Assembly (NCBI GenBank): GCA_024235175.1
Contig: JACKMX010000003.1
Span: forward strand, 868,001-932,000
Direction of reading: 5' to 3'
Length of the DNA: 64,000 bases
Origin: Chromatiaceae bacterium
GTDB lineage: Bacteria; Pseudomonadota; Gammaproteobacteria; Chromatiales; Chromatiaceae
Translations under genes and position numbers: made by a program
Notes under the pieces: generated by a model
What the model was told of the DNA's origin: nothing
The model's database searches: none
Seen by the model: only the letters and a program-made list of their open reading frames with translations
Part shown: piece after piece, positions 33,362 to 43,297 of the stretch
How the letters are laid out: each line of letters opens with the position of its first letter
How positions within the stretch are numbered: position 1 is the first letter of the stretch

Positions 33362-35833
33362 TCACTTTGAGCTATAAATATTTTTGGCTGATCGCAGCGC
33401 CCGTGAGCAATCTTCAGCTAATTCGGGCTTCATCTCTTCCAATGGATTACTACACCATTCTGCCGGTAAGCCTCTCCGTCTTGCTTCATCCACTATTGGC
33501 TGATACAAATTAACCATATAGTCGAAGAACTGTTTAGCACGTTTCGATCTAAGTACTAAGCGATCTCTGATCTCTCTTTCTTCTTTAATCGCTTGACTAA
33601 TATCGTATAGGCCTCGCCAAACACTCCTATCTGCGATGAATGTGTCCATTAACATGTTTTCTACGAAAGCAAACTGACCGATCAGGACCCGTAAGATATA
33701 ACCCCCCAGTTTGGTCGGATAAAAGTTCGAAGAAAACTCGGCCGGTCCGTGTGATGCAGTATGCACAAATCTCAGTTTGCAAAGATCAGACAAAACAGCC
33801 AAGATATGATCATCTGAAAAACCGATCTTTCGACTTGCTTCTCGGATGTTGACTCCCGACTCGTAATCGAAATTTCTTTCGGAGCTAAGTTTTACTAGAT
33901 TGCCCAAAATAAAAACTCGTAGCAGCTCCGCCCCTGTTTTGTCCAAACGGGCATCAAAAACGTTGCCGATAACGGAATACTCTTCGGAATAGACAGGTTG
34001 ATTTCCGACTAGAATTGATCTAAGTGCCTCGTGCTTGGGTAGAACGTAATCTTTTCCTGCTTGATAGAAACGAATTGCCTTGTCTGGGTCAGTGTAACCG
34101 CGCTCTAAGAACTCCCGTGTCATCTTCAATGATAGGCGTGTATCATCGACTGCAAGCATTTCTATCGTCTTGCCCACTTCCGTACCTAATACAGACTTTC
34201 GAACTATTGAAATGAACTGAGAAAGGTCACTTACTTGAAAAAGCGCACCATTGCCAGCGACGAATTCTCCACTCTTACCTTGCAGTAGTCTTTCTGCAAC
34301 AAAAAAACGTCTAGACAGCACCTGACGAATCTGAGGTGGCTCGAGTTGCAGGGGATCGAAATCGAACGCGTCAAACTTTGGAGAATGTCGGTGCTTCACA
34401 AACGTGCTCTCGCGCATCGAGAGAACAAGATTAAGACCATTGCGCCTAGCGAAAGCTATGGCATCAGAGAAAATATTCGATTGGACGGCCTCATCTTCAA
34501 ACTGATCTACATTATCGATAACTAGGAAAACTGGAACTTTACTTGAGGCGTATTTGAGTAATCGCTCTACATAAGGAGCACCCTCCCTGAATTCGTCTTC
34601 AATAATCTGTGAGAACTTTTCGTTAATTCTACTTTCATCGCTAGCTATAAGCGCCAAGGGGCCTCGCTTTAAGGTTTCAAGTTCTTCGCGATAAGCTGAC
34701 CGTATCGCTCTGTCAAATGTGGCGAAAAAATCATCTTCCGAGAAGTATTCCTTTATTTTTTTTATAACAAAATTAAGTGCCGCTTCGTTCTGTGCATACT
34801 CTCGAAAGTCAATGTCGATCCAATGGGGATATTCTCGATCTTTGCGTTCTTTAAAAAAGCTCGCAGCAGTGATCTTCCTTGTATATTGCAAAAAAGTAGT
34901 TTTGCCGACTCCGACAGGTCCGAGGATCAAGATTGCGAGCGGCCGTGCCGCAGCTTCCGCTGCGACTAAAGTGTCCGCCAAAGAGCGACCGCTTTTGCTC
35001 TTGCGATGCCCCATCGGTTTTCCGGGTGATTTATCGAACAGCGGCGCCCGTTTTGATATATGCATCTTAATTCGATTATCGAACTTTGTGCGGTCTGGTG
35101 TCGTCACGTAGCATTTATCGAGGAGTTCAGTATCGCTTTCAGATATGGACTCTGAAAAAGCGGTAATGATTTCGTTCTCTATAAGGGGATAGATGGGGTT
35201 TACCTTTCCACCTCGGCCCGTCACAAAAAAGCGATTGAGCCGTCTTTCCTCGAGCTGGTCCGCATTCCGGCCAATAAGCTCGAACTCAAGATTTCCATCA
35301 ATTACCCCATCGCGCGAAAGCAGGGAAGTAAAATATTCGAAGTCCTCGCCCAAAGTAGATTCAAGCGAGTCGAAAACAAGAGCGGAAGAGGCATGAAAAT
35401 CAACCTCATCGGTTCTAACAGCTGGGAAGACGATCCATTGGCCACCATTCGTAACTACTGCGTAAGGGATATTCTTCTTGCGGCAGTAGTCGCGAGCCTG
35501 TCGTATAGCATCACCAACCTCGCCGTCGAGAATCGGGCCAGATAACGTACGGCGACGCTTTGATGGTCCTGTGTCAAAGGTTCTGCCCATCCTTTTTGCT
35601 TCGATCAAGAGAGGTGTATTTGCCGTGCGCAGAATATAATCTGCGTAGGTAGTTGTACCGTCTTCAGAGATCCGTTCCTCGTAGCTCATATCATCGGGTG
35701 TCCATCCCAATAAACCTTCCAAAATTTCGTCGATTAGCTTTTTTCGAGTTTCGGCTTCGTTTGCATTGGCTAGTTGGAGTTTTTTGTGTACGCCAAGCAA
35801 CTGAACGCGCTTGTTCTCAGATGACGTCATCAT
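33362..35833 (-). CDS. Nuclease-NTPase fusion protein (HsdR N-terminal-like nuclease plus STAND/KAP-like P-loop domain), candidate defence protein
   Basis: The 823-aa protein starts at ATG 35833 with GAGAGG upstream. Residues about 30-165 form a type I restriction HsdR-N-like PD-(D/E)xK nuclease: YADYILRT (Asp about 65), LLIEAKRMG (Glu 78, Lys 80), then YAVVTNGGQWIVF. A P-loop NTPase follows: LILGPVGVGKTTFLQYT (about 300) and PVFLVIDNVDQFEDE (about 434). The C-terminal 300 residues look like a winged-helix/helical sensor region. It has markedly lower GC than the tra genes and the opposite strand. Many anti-phage proteins share this plan of a nuclease effector with a STAND-like switch; a defence role is inference. 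I do not recognise the exact combination as a named system. Confidence 0.7.
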   Translation of the reverse strand: MMTSSENKRVQLLGVHKKLQLANANEAETRKKLIDEILEGLLGWTPDDMSYEERISEDGTTTYADYILRTANTPLLIEAKRMGRTFDTGPSKRRRTLSGPILDGEVGDAIRQARDYCRKKNIPYAVVTNGGQWIVFPAVRTDEVDFHASSALVFDSLESTLGEDFEYFTSLLSRDGVIDGNLEFELIGRNADQLEERRLNRFFVTGRGGKVNPIYPLIENEIITAFSESISESDTELLDKCYVTTPDRTKFDNRIKMHISKRAPLFDKSPGKPMGHRKSKSGRSLADTLVAAEAAARPLAILILGPVGVGKTTFLQYTRKITAASFFKERKDREYPHWIDIDFREYAQNEAALNFVIKKIKEYFSEDDFFATFDRAIRSAYREELETLKRGPLALIASDESRINEKFSQIIEDEFREGAPYVERLLKYASSKVPVFLVIDNVDQFEDEAVQSNIFSDAIAFARRNGLNLVLSMRESTFVKHRHSPKFDAFDFDPLQLEPPQIRQVLSRRFFVAERLLQGKSGEFVAGNGALFQVSDLSQFISIVRKSVLGTEVGKTIEMLAVDDTRLSLKMTREFLERGYTDPDKAIRFYQAGKDYVLPKHEALRSILVGNQPVYSEEYSVIGNVFDARLDKTGAELLRVFILGNLVKLSSERNFDYESGVNIREASRKIGFSDDHILAVLSDLCKLRFVHTASHGPAEFSSNFYPTKLGGYILRVLIGQFAFVENMLMDTFIADRSVWRGLYDISQAIKEEREIRDRLVLRSKRAKQFFDYMVNLYQPIVDEARRRGLPAEWCSNPLEEMKPELAEDCSRALRSAKNIYSSK

Positions 35834-36327
35834 TAACACCTCTCCCACAGTCTCACGGATGGTTGACCTTCTCCCGTGAATTTAACAAATCTTGCACAAT
35901 CTCGTCACTGCCTGAATTGTCTCGAAGAGGTTTGTGCCGGCATCTTTAACTAAACGTTTAAAAATCACGCTCAGTATCAGCATGCCATTATCGACAGGAC
36001 TCCAAGGCTGTCCGTATAGATCGCAAAACGAAAGGCACGGATTGGAATCCGCAGCTATGGGGTCAGGGGTGCGTGCTGGTTGATAAACCGCAATCGATAT
36101 GTTGGCGCGAGAATCCCGAATAACGGTATCGAGACAGCTTGATTCGGGTTTGTCCGCTCATAGTAGCACGGTTGCGGATGAGTAGGTCGGAGGAGGTTCA
36201 AGATAAAAGGTACAAGATGCCACTGTAAGTTTTAATAAACGCTGAAGCTACTTTCGTCAAGTACAGATGAAACCACGACGATAGTGGTCCCGGTTTTCTC
36301 TTCCTTTGTTTATCTTCTATAGCGACG
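35834..36327. other. Non-coding region between the nuclease-NTPase gene and PFL_4709
   Basis: About 490 nt without a supported gene. It holds the promoter of the minus-strand nuclease-NTPase gene and, towards 36300, the leader of PFL_4709. I found no direct repeats marking the insertion edges. Confidence 0.35.
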
Positions 36328-36813
36328 ATGGCTTCCATTGTGCTGCGATTCAAGACTGACATGCTCGCCATTTTCCATTCCCTGGTTAGACTTATGCTCT
36401 TCTGGCCCCTTGCGTTTAGTTTGCCCGTCTGGTCGGGTGAATCATTCAGCGTCGAGGTCTTCACCACAAGCGAGCGTCCAGCCGTCGGCGCAGATTACGA
36501 TCAACTCCGCGCAGCGAATGTCTCGACATACACCGTCGATAGCTTCGATCGATTAGAATCGCGTCTATCAGAAGGACTTACAGCTGACCCGGAAGCGGCA
36601 AAGAGAGAATCGCTCCGCAGAATCCAGCAGCTTGATGATGCCCGCATGGCGTCCGTCAAGAAAGCTGCGATAGGTCTTTCCAAGGCTTTTCAATATAACG
36701 TCAATCGCTATCCTGCGGTTGTTTTTAATGGAGAAATTGTCATATACGGCGTGACCGATCTATCCAAGGCGTTCGATCTCTACGTAGGATGGAAACGGGA
36801 GCGATCCCGATGA
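36328..36813 (+). CDS. TIGR03757 (PFL_4709) family ICE protein
   Basis: The 161-aa protein has a hydrophobic export signal (about residues 12-36). The mature part carries FSVEVFTTSERPAVGADYDQL and ends with the family motif YPAVVFNGEIVIYGVTDLSKAF, thioredoxin-like in pattern. An alternative ATG at 36361 would start just before the signal; neither has a clear Shine-Dalgarno. The stop overlaps the next start (ATGA at 36810). Confidence 0.88.
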   Translation: MASIVLRFKTDMLAIFHSLVRLMLFWPLAFSLPVWSGESFSVEVFTTSERPAVGADYDQLRAANVSTYTVDSFDRLESRLSEGLTADPEAAKRESLRRIQQLDDARMASVKKAAIGLSKAFQYNVNRYPAVVFNGEIVIYGVTDLSKAFDLYVGWKRERSR

Positions 36814-37919
36814 TGCGCCATGGTCTGGGAAGTTTGCTTTTGACTCTGGTGCTCCATGTATCCGCTACGACTCAGGCCGGAACGATCACAACACCTCAGA
36901 TCATCGCTCAGACCACGGCCGGTGCTTTGACCTGCATGCGCTGGATGCCTGTCGGAATGTGCTTCTGGCTCTACTGTTCTTTGTCTGGTTGCCGGGTCAG
37001 GACCTCGTTAAAGGTTGGGCACTACAACCCGGATCTGGTGGTCAGCACCTACAACGAGTTGGGCGGCAACCCCTGGGCTGAGATTCGCGCGACGCTGGGG
37101 CTTGATCAGAAAACTGCAGCCATCGGGCTGTTGGGATCGCTGCTACCGGTTCCTATCGACAGTGCAGGCAACCGTACGGAAGGGATCTCCGAGAGCGACC
37201 ACAAGAATCTGCTATTCCGCGAGACCGATGCCATCGGCCATCCGATGAACACTCTGGCTGGTGTGGTTTCAGGCACGGGTCTGCTCTGCCAGTCGCAGAC
37301 AACGCCCTTTTTTCCATACTTTCTATCCGGACTCGATGCCTTGTCCTGGCGTCAGGAGGTGCCGGAGATCTTCTATCCGGCCAGCTGGATCCCTGGCCTG
37401 CGCGAGATTGGCACCTGGCCTCTGCAGACCTGGGGGAGTGTGTATCCACGTACCGGCTGGACCACTCAGGCGGAAGAACCCAAGGCTGCCGCGATCAATG
37501 CCCAGCGGGCCGGTGACATCGTCACCCGTACTGCACAGCCGCACGTCTATGTCTCCCTGTCGGGTGATTCGTACATGCACAACGATGTCATCCGCGAGAT
37601 CGACAACTGGGTCGACGACGGATCCGGTATGTTGGTCAACCGGCGCTCTCACTCCTTCTCCGGTCAGAAGGTCTGGCCACCAGGTCCATTGGTTGAGAAG
37701 GACCACCGCACCGGAACCTGGCAGATGCTCGTGCCGAAGCCGGAGTCGACCTGCAACGTGTTCGGTATCAACGATTTGGCGAGTGGCAAAGGTTGGGGTG
37801 GGGGTCGCGTGGACAGTGCCGGTGACTATGCCTGGAACCTCTGGCGTCCTTACAAATGCTGCAGACGCCGAGGACAGGTGTTTCTGTTCGACATCGACTG
37901 GATCGCTTATCCGCCATGA
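36810..37919 (+). CDS. TIGR03756 (PFL_4710) family ICE protein, TraU-like
   Basis: The 369-aa secreted protein has a signal peptide (about residues 1-24). Cysteine-rich blocks follow: GALTCMRWMPVGMCFWLYCSLSGC near the N-terminus and RPYKCCRRRGQVFLFDIDWIAYPP at the C-terminus. This arrangement matches TraU-type periplasmic proteins needed for F-like pilus assembly; the match to TraU is functional inference. It overlaps both neighbours by four bases. Confidence 0.9.
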   Translation: MMRHGLGSLLLTLVLHVSATTQAGTITTPQIIAQTTAGALTCMRWMPVGMCFWLYCSLSGCRVRTSLKVGHYNPDLVVSTYNELGGNPWAEIRATLGLDQKTAAIGLLGSLLPVPIDSAGNRTEGISESDHKNLLFRETDAIGHPMNTLAGVVSGTGLLCQSQTTPFFPYFLSGLDALSWRQEVPEIFYPASWIPGLREIGTWPLQTWGSVYPRTGWTTQAEEPKAAAINAQRAGDIVTRTAQPHVYVSLSGDSYMHNDVIREIDNWVDDGSGMLVNRRSHSFSGQKVWPPGPLVEKDHRTGTWQMLVPKPESTCNVFGINDLASGKGWGGGRVDSAGDYAWNLWRPYKCCRRRGQVFLFDIDWIAYPP

Positions 37920-39295
37920 TCACTCAACAAGCACAGTATTGCTCCTTTTCACTTCGTCGTGGCAGGCATCGGTTGCTGGTCGTTGGCTTACTTGCCTGCG
38001 TGCTGGCAAATCATGCCGTAGACGCCGCGCAAGCACCGACAGAAGACAGTCTCTGGTACTACGAGATCGGTGGAGCTGAGCCCGTATCTGCCCCGGCCAA
38101 TCCGTCGGTGGTTTCGGTCACCTTGGGTGGCTCGGCGCAACTGGGGCTGGGTTTCAGTTGCGGTAAGTTCGACCCGGTCGCGGCGGTGACCCACACGCTG
38201 AACAACATCGCAGCCGGCGTCGACAATATGATGAATGCGATGACAGCCGCAGCAAGTACGGCCATTGCATCGCTGCCGGCACTGATCCTGCAACGGGCGA
38301 ATCCAGGCCTCTACGATCTGTTTCAGAACGCACTGCTCAAAGCGGAAGCGACCCTGCAGTTGGCCACCAAGTCGTGCGAGCAGATGGAGGCCGAGATTGC
38401 CGCGGGCAAGAATCCCTATGCCGACCTGATTACGCTCTCCAAAGGCAACGACTGGAAGGTGCAGATGGGGATAGGCGGTAACGATGTCGTGACCGCCAAG
38501 GAGTCCGTCGAGACCGCCAACGGCGACAACGGTGTGCCCTGGATCGGTGGTAAAGCCGGTGGTACAGGTCAGCCGGTGCTGCAGTTTACCGGGGACATCG
38601 TCAAAGCCGGCTACAACATCAACATGAATCGCCCGGTCACTGCCACAGATCCGGTAGCGGCGTCAGACTCGACCCGGCTCTCCGAGATCTGGTCCACTCC
38701 AACGGATGCACGCAACTGGGTGGTGGATGTGGTCGGCGAGAACATCGTCACCACCTGCGATACCTGCCGTAAGGACAGCATCCCAGGCACCGGTCTGTTG
38801 CCCAAGCTGCATCAGGAATCGGCAGCAGTCACGACGGGTCTGCAAAACCTGGTCAGTGGTACGACACCACTGACGCTCACCAATCTGGACGATGTCACGG
38901 CACCCGGTATTGCCATCACACGCCAGGTGATCGAGGCGATCCGCGACATGCCGCCTACCGAGCAGGGTCTCATCATCAGTCGGCTGGTATCTGAAATCAG
39001 TACCGCACGTACGGTTGAAAAGGCGCTTTACGCCCGTCGCCTGCTGCTCACCGGCCGCCAGGTCCCGGAGGTCTATGCCACCGAAGTGGCGCGCGAGCAT
39101 GCGGATGCCTCCATCGCCGAACTCGACAAGGAGATCGATAACCTACTGTTCGAGACGCGGGTAAGGCGCGAAGTGGTCTCAGACACAATCACTCTGCTGC
39201 TACAGCGAGCTGCGGCACGGCGGCAGTCATCGCTGAATGTCCCCCAGGTCTCTCCGGTGGATCCAAGGCCGCTCACCCATGGCCGTGTTCAATAA
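37916..39295 (+). CDS. TIGR03755 (PFL_4711) family ICE protein, TraH-like
   Basis: The 459-aa secreted protein has a signal peptide (about residues 12-38). The family segments are LGLGFSCGKFDPVAAVTHTLNN, a conserved stretch with DTCRKDSIPGTGLLPKL, and a C-terminal coiled-coil-rich region (about 370-445). It is comparable to TraH, which stabilises the pilus in the periplasm or outer membrane. ATG 37916 overlaps the previous stop by four bases. Confidence 0.9.
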   Translation: MITQQAQYCSFSLRRGRHRLLVVGLLACVLANHAVDAAQAPTEDSLWYYEIGGAEPVSAPANPSVVSVTLGGSAQLGLGFSCGKFDPVAAVTHTLNNIAAGVDNMMNAMTAAASTAIASLPALILQRANPGLYDLFQNALLKAEATLQLATKSCEQMEAEIAAGKNPYADLITLSKGNDWKVQMGIGGNDVVTAKESVETANGDNGVPWIGGKAGGTGQPVLQFTGDIVKAGYNINMNRPVTATDPVAASDSTRLSEIWSTPTDARNWVVDVVGENIVTTCDTCRKDSIPGTGLLPKLHQESAAVTTGLQNLVSGTTPLTLTNLDDVTAPGIAITRQVIEAIRDMPPTEQGLIISRLVSEISTARTVEKALYARRLLLTGRQVPEVYATEVAREHADASIAELDKEIDNLLFETRVRREVVSDTITLLLQRAAARRQSSLNVPQVSPVDPRPLTHGRVQ

Positions 39296-39659
39296 AGCCG
39301 CCGTGCGTAGGCGCAGACTCTTTGGCTTATCGGTGCTGGCGATCGGATTGACGATAGGTGTCGGCCTCCTGCTTTGGCAGGCAACTGAGCTCACTTCCGT
39401 GTCGAAGATCTCCGATCAGATCGAGCAGTTCAAACCGATGGCCAGTGGAATCAGACTGGCACTCATCGGCCTGCTGGGTGTCTTTTGGCCGAGGCTGGTT
39501 TATCTCGCACACAGTCTCGGTCAGATAGACCAGGAGAAGCGGGATAGCCTTCTGGCACTGCGCTGGCGAGTGGTGGGATGGCTGCTGGTGATCGAGCTGA
39601 TGCTCGGTCAGAACCTGTTGGGCCGAATGTTCACAGTGACCACTGGGCCCATCGCATGA
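39279..39659 (+). CDS. Small ICE membrane protein between PFL_4711 and TraG
   Basis: The 126-aa protein has three hydrophobic segments (about residues 15-32, 57-75 and 98-118). It overlaps PFL_4711 by 17 nt and TraG by four bases, so it is translationally coupled to both. Its position is constant in this ICE family; function is unknown. Confidence 0.8.
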   Translation: MAVFNKAAVRRRRLFGLSVLAIGLTIGVGLLLWQATELTSVSKISDQIEQFKPMASGIRLALIGLLGVFWPRLVYLAHSLGQIDQEKRDSLLALRWRVVGWLLVIELMLGQNLLGRMFTVTTGPIA

Positions 39660-41224
39660 ACGTGGACAGCTACCTCGAACTCTTTACGACGCTGTTTGGC
39701 TGGGCCTTCTACGGCGTGCTGTGGGATGTGCTGGTGGCTACCGGTATCGTCTATCTGCCGTTTTTAGGCATCTTGATCGACAACTGGCGCGAGCCTGCCG
39801 AGGGCGGTCAGTTCGGCACCGTGACCGGTCTGTCGCTGCGGCGCATGGAGATCGAACTCTTCATCGCGCTGTTGGTGGTCGTACTGGCTGGTCAACCCGC
39901 AGCGCTGACACCACTCAACGCCGGCACTCTTAGCTATACACCGCCGCCGACCCTGGACAACCCAATACCCACTACGGCCACCGTAGCTGCACCCCAAAGC
40001 ACTTTCGGCGCCACCGGATTTACCGGTTCACCGGCAACGGTGAACATCCCGGTCTGGTGGTACGCCGTGATTGCAATGACCTCGGGCTTCAACCATGCCG
40101 TTGTAGAGGGGTTGCCTGCGGCCAACGATCTGAGGACTTTCGAACAGCAGGCGCGGTTGGCCACCATCGAGGATCCACGCCTGCGCCAGGAGGCGAGCGA
40201 CTTCTTCAGCGAGTGCTACGTACCCGCCCGCTCCAAGTACCAGGCGGAGCGACTAGCGACGACTGCGGTCACTACAACTTTGAGCACCTACGGCGAGGAT
40301 GATCCGGACTGGATGGGCTCGCACGTCTACCGGGATACGGCTGGTTTCTACGATACCTTACGACCAACCAAGCAGATCCCGGGTTGGGCGTATGACTCCG
40401 ATCGCGATACCGAGTACAACCCAGCCTCGCCACCTGTCTGGGGTAAACCGACCTGCAAGCAGTGGTGGGAGGAGGGCACCATCGGTCTGCGGCAGAAACT
40501 GATCGATGAGGCCGATGCGACGTCTGCCGGTTTCTCGGGACTTGTCGTTGCGGTCGCACCGGCCCTGGCTGGCGAGCAACAGAAGGATACGGTGGTACGC
40601 ACAGTGCTCACCAACTCACCACCCGTGTGGTCTAGCAATGACCTTGTAGCCAACAACACCGGAAGCACGGGTCTGCTCGGTACCGCAGAGAACATCGTCA
40701 AAGGTGGGCTGGCAGCAGGCGGTGTGATCACTGCATCGGCGTTCTTCTCGGTCACCATGACAGCGGTGCTGCAGGCACTGCCCATGGTCCAGGCACTGCT
40801 GCTTCTGGGTATCTACGTTTTGCTCCCCATGGTGGTCGTGCTGTCCCGCTACTCGCTGTCGATGATGGTGATCGGGGCCATGGCTATCTTCACCGTGAAG
40901 TTCTGGAGTGTGCTCTGGTATCTCTCGATGTGGGTGGACCAAAATCTCATCCAATCCATGTATCCGGACGTGAACGTCTTCCTGCAACTGTTCGCCAACC
41001 CCGGTGAGCACGACATCAAACGCATGCTGCTCAATATGATCACGACCAGTCTTTATCTCGGGCTGCCGGTTTTGTGGAGCGGCATGATGGCATGGGCTGG
41101 AATTAATGTAGGTCGGTCTATTAACAACGCCACCGCTCCGTTGACACGCCCCGCTGACGATGCCGGTCGCCAAGGTGGGGCAGCTGGAAAAATGGCTGCT
41201 AGCCGAGGCATACGGCGTTATTAA
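39656..41224 (+). CDS. traG: TraG N-terminal-domain conjugal transfer protein
   Basis: The 522-aa inner-membrane protein has N-terminal hydrophobic segments (about residues 8-40 and 70-85), a large periplasmic loop and a cluster of helices near 365-480 (including MTAVLQALPMVQALLLLGIYVLLP). It matches the N-terminal domain of F-type TraG, which is involved in pilus assembly and mating-pair stabilisation. It is the last recognisable gene of the tra operon; in related ICEs DUF3742, the relaxase and the integrase follow, and none is seen here. Confidence 0.9.
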   Translation: MNVDSYLELFTTLFGWAFYGVLWDVLVATGIVYLPFLGILIDNWREPAEGGQFGTVTGLSLRRMEIELFIALLVVVLAGQPAALTPLNAGTLSYTPPPTLDNPIPTTATVAAPQSTFGATGFTGSPATVNIPVWWYAVIAMTSGFNHAVVEGLPAANDLRTFEQQARLATIEDPRLRQEASDFFSECYVPARSKYQAERLATTAVTTTLSTYGEDDPDWMGSHVYRDTAGFYDTLRPTKQIPGWAYDSDRDTEYNPASPPVWGKPTCKQWWEEGTIGLRQKLIDEADATSAGFSGLVVAVAPALAGEQQKDTVVRTVLTNSPPVWSSNDLVANNTGSTGLLGTAENIVKGGLAAGGVITASAFFSVTMTAVLQALPMVQALLLLGIYVLLPMVVVLSRYSLSMMVIGAMAIFTVKFWSVLWYLSMWVDQNLIQSMYPDVNVFLQLFANPGEHDIKRMLLNMITTSLYLGLPVLWSGMMAWAGINVGRSINNATAPLTRPADDAGRQGGAAGKMAASRGIRRY

Positions 41225-41232
41225 ACCTGCGG

Positions 41233-41448
41233 CTAATCCTCTTTATACCAACCATAAGGGTCATTTCCCGCATCCAATCGGCCAGTGCGATGGTTGAATT
41301 CACCGATGAGATCGGTATCGATGAGCTGTCGGTCGTCAACATGTTTTGTATCGGCTGACGAAAAAAGCTCCCGAGCCGTGCCAAGCAGTGCAAATACGAA
41401 ACCGATAGCAACGCCGCCGAGTTTGATCAGTAGCTGTAAAAATCTCAT
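41233..41448 (-). CDS. Small ICE membrane protein on the opposite strand
   Basis: The 71-aa protein begins MRFLQLLIKLGGVAIGFVFALLG, a single membrane segment, and ends with GEFNHRTGRLDAGNDPYGWY. Short proteins with a similar tail occur near ICE ends, but I cannot assign a function. ATG 41448 has AAGGAA upstream. It converges with the tra operon, leaving only 8 nt between stop codons. Confidence 0.6.
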   Translation of the reverse strand: MRFLQLLIKLGGVAIGFVFALLGTARELFSSADTKHVDDRQLIDTDLIGEFNHRTGRLDAGNDPYGWYKED

Positions 41449-41478
41449 TGTTCTGTTTCCTTTTATCAGGCCAAGCAT

Positions 41479-41499
41479 AGGTGAAACCTGATTTCACCT
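41479..41499 (-). promoter_or_regulatory. Operator-like inverted repeat
   Basis: Arms aggtgaaa (41479-41486) and tttcacct (41492-41499) enclose 5 nt. It is 30 nt upstream of the small minus-strand gene (start 41448). It is a candidate regulator-binding site or hairpin. Confidence 0.4.
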
Positions 41500-41663
41500 G
41501 CAAGCACAGGCCGCAGTTTTTCCTCATGGGGGTGCTCTTTGCAATAGGCTCACCATCCCCTTCGTTGAGTTAGCAGTTCATCTGCCCGTTCTGGTTGATA
41601 ACGTTTCGCTGTCGCTGAATGTCTGGTAGATTCGTGAAACCTGGAATCTAGTGGTGGTATCGG

Positions 41664-43189
41664 ATGCCCCAAAAAGAACAACAAGCGCGTGCGACGATAG
41701 ACCAGTTGCTGGAGCAGGCCGGCTGGTATCTGTGTGACGCTAATGAGGCCAATATCCACTCTCAACGGGGTGTCGCCGTCAGAGAGTTCCCGTTGCAAAC
41801 TGGTTATGGGTTTGCGGATTACCTGCTTTACGTGGACGGTGCCGCCGCAGGCATCATCGAAGCCAAGAAAGAAGGACATACCCTAAGCGGTGTAGAGACG
41901 CAGGAGGATAAGTACACTCAGGGGCTGCCTGCAGCTTTACCGGCCTGGAACCGCCCGCTTCCGTTCGCTTACCAGAGCACTGGGGCAGAGACCCGTTTCA
42001 CCAACGGTCTCGATCCAAGGCCCCGCGCCCGTTCGGTTTTCGCGTTTCACAAACCTGAACGGCTAGCAGAGCACCTGGTTAGCCAGCCAGGACAGGTGAG
42101 GGACCTCTCTTCGTTTCCGGAAGCCTTCTCTCCCGCTTGCAAGCCATGCCGCCCATGATCAAAGATGGTCTCTGGCCTGCTCAGATCAACGCCATCAACA
42201 ACCTGGACCAGTCACTACGGGATAACCGTCCTCGTGCACTGATCCAGATGGCCACCGGCTCCGGCAAGACCTTCACGTCCATCAGCTTCATCTACCGGTT
42301 GATCAAGTTCGCCGGCGCCCGCCGAGTGCTGTTCCTGGTGGACCGCGGCAACCTGGGCGACCAGACCCTCAAGGAGTTCCAGCAGTACGTCTCGCCCTAC
42401 AACAACTTCAAGTTCAGCGAGGAGTACATCGTCCAGCGCCTGAGCAGCAACACCCTCGACACCACGGCACGGGTCTGCATCTGCACCATCCAGCGCATGT
42501 ACTCCATGCTGCGGGGCAAGGAGCTGCCGCCGGAAGACGAAGAGACCTCAGTGCAGGGTCTGGAAAGCCTGTTCAAGGAACAGCCGCCCATCGAATACAA
42601 CCCCAATATCCCGATAGAGACCTTCGACATCATCGTCACCGACGAATGTCACCGCTCCATCTACAACCTCTGGGCGCAGGTGCTCGAATACTTCGACGCC
42701 TACCTGATCGGCCTGACCGCCACGCCCAACAAGCAGACCTTCGGCTTCTTCCACCAGAACCTGGTGATGGAATACCCCCACGAACAGGCAGTGGTGGACG
42801 GCGTCAACATGAACTACGACGTCTACCGCATCAAGACCCAGATCACCGAGGGCGGCTCCCAGGTCGAGGCTGGCTACTACGTCGAACAGCAGGACCGCGA
42901 GACCCGCGAAAAGCGCTGGCAGCAGCTGGATGAAGATCTGAGCTACGAGGCCAGACAGCTCGACCGCGACGTAGTTACCCCGGACCAAATCCGAAAAGTA
43001 GTGAGGACCTTCCGCGACAAGGCTAGTCTGGATATCTTCTGGCTCAAGGACGAATCACTGGAGGAGTCAGACAATCTGCCGGAGCCAGGACTGATCGCGG
43101 CGGAAATCGTCGAGGACCTGGAGGCAGCGTTGGAGCAGTTTCGGGAGATTGCGGCTGACCTGAATGAAGACGAACCGGCAGAAGTATGA
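41664..43189 (+). pseudogene. Type I restriction-modification remnant: hsdR 5' part fused to hsdM 3' end
   Basis: The first frame (41664-42158) encodes the HsdR N-terminal nuclease domain (GFADYLLYVDGAAAGIIEAKKEG). A one-base indel near 42100 shifts to a second frame (42137-43189) with the DEAD-box translocase: MATGSGKTFTS (Walker A), IVTDECHRSIY (DECH) and LIGLTATPNK. After TFRDK (about 43022) the sequence becomes SLDIFWLKDESLEESDNLPEP, which is the C-terminal end of HsdM. Most of hsdR, any hsdS and most of hsdM are missing. This is a dead system, deleted between hsdR and hsdM. Confidence 0.85.
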
Positions 43190-43297
43190 GAATGAAAACG
43201 ATCAAACTGAACTCCATTGACCAGGATCTATTGGCCCCTATAGGGGTAGCTCAGTCCAACCCTTTCTTGTATGTATTGATTTCAAGGAAGATCACAA

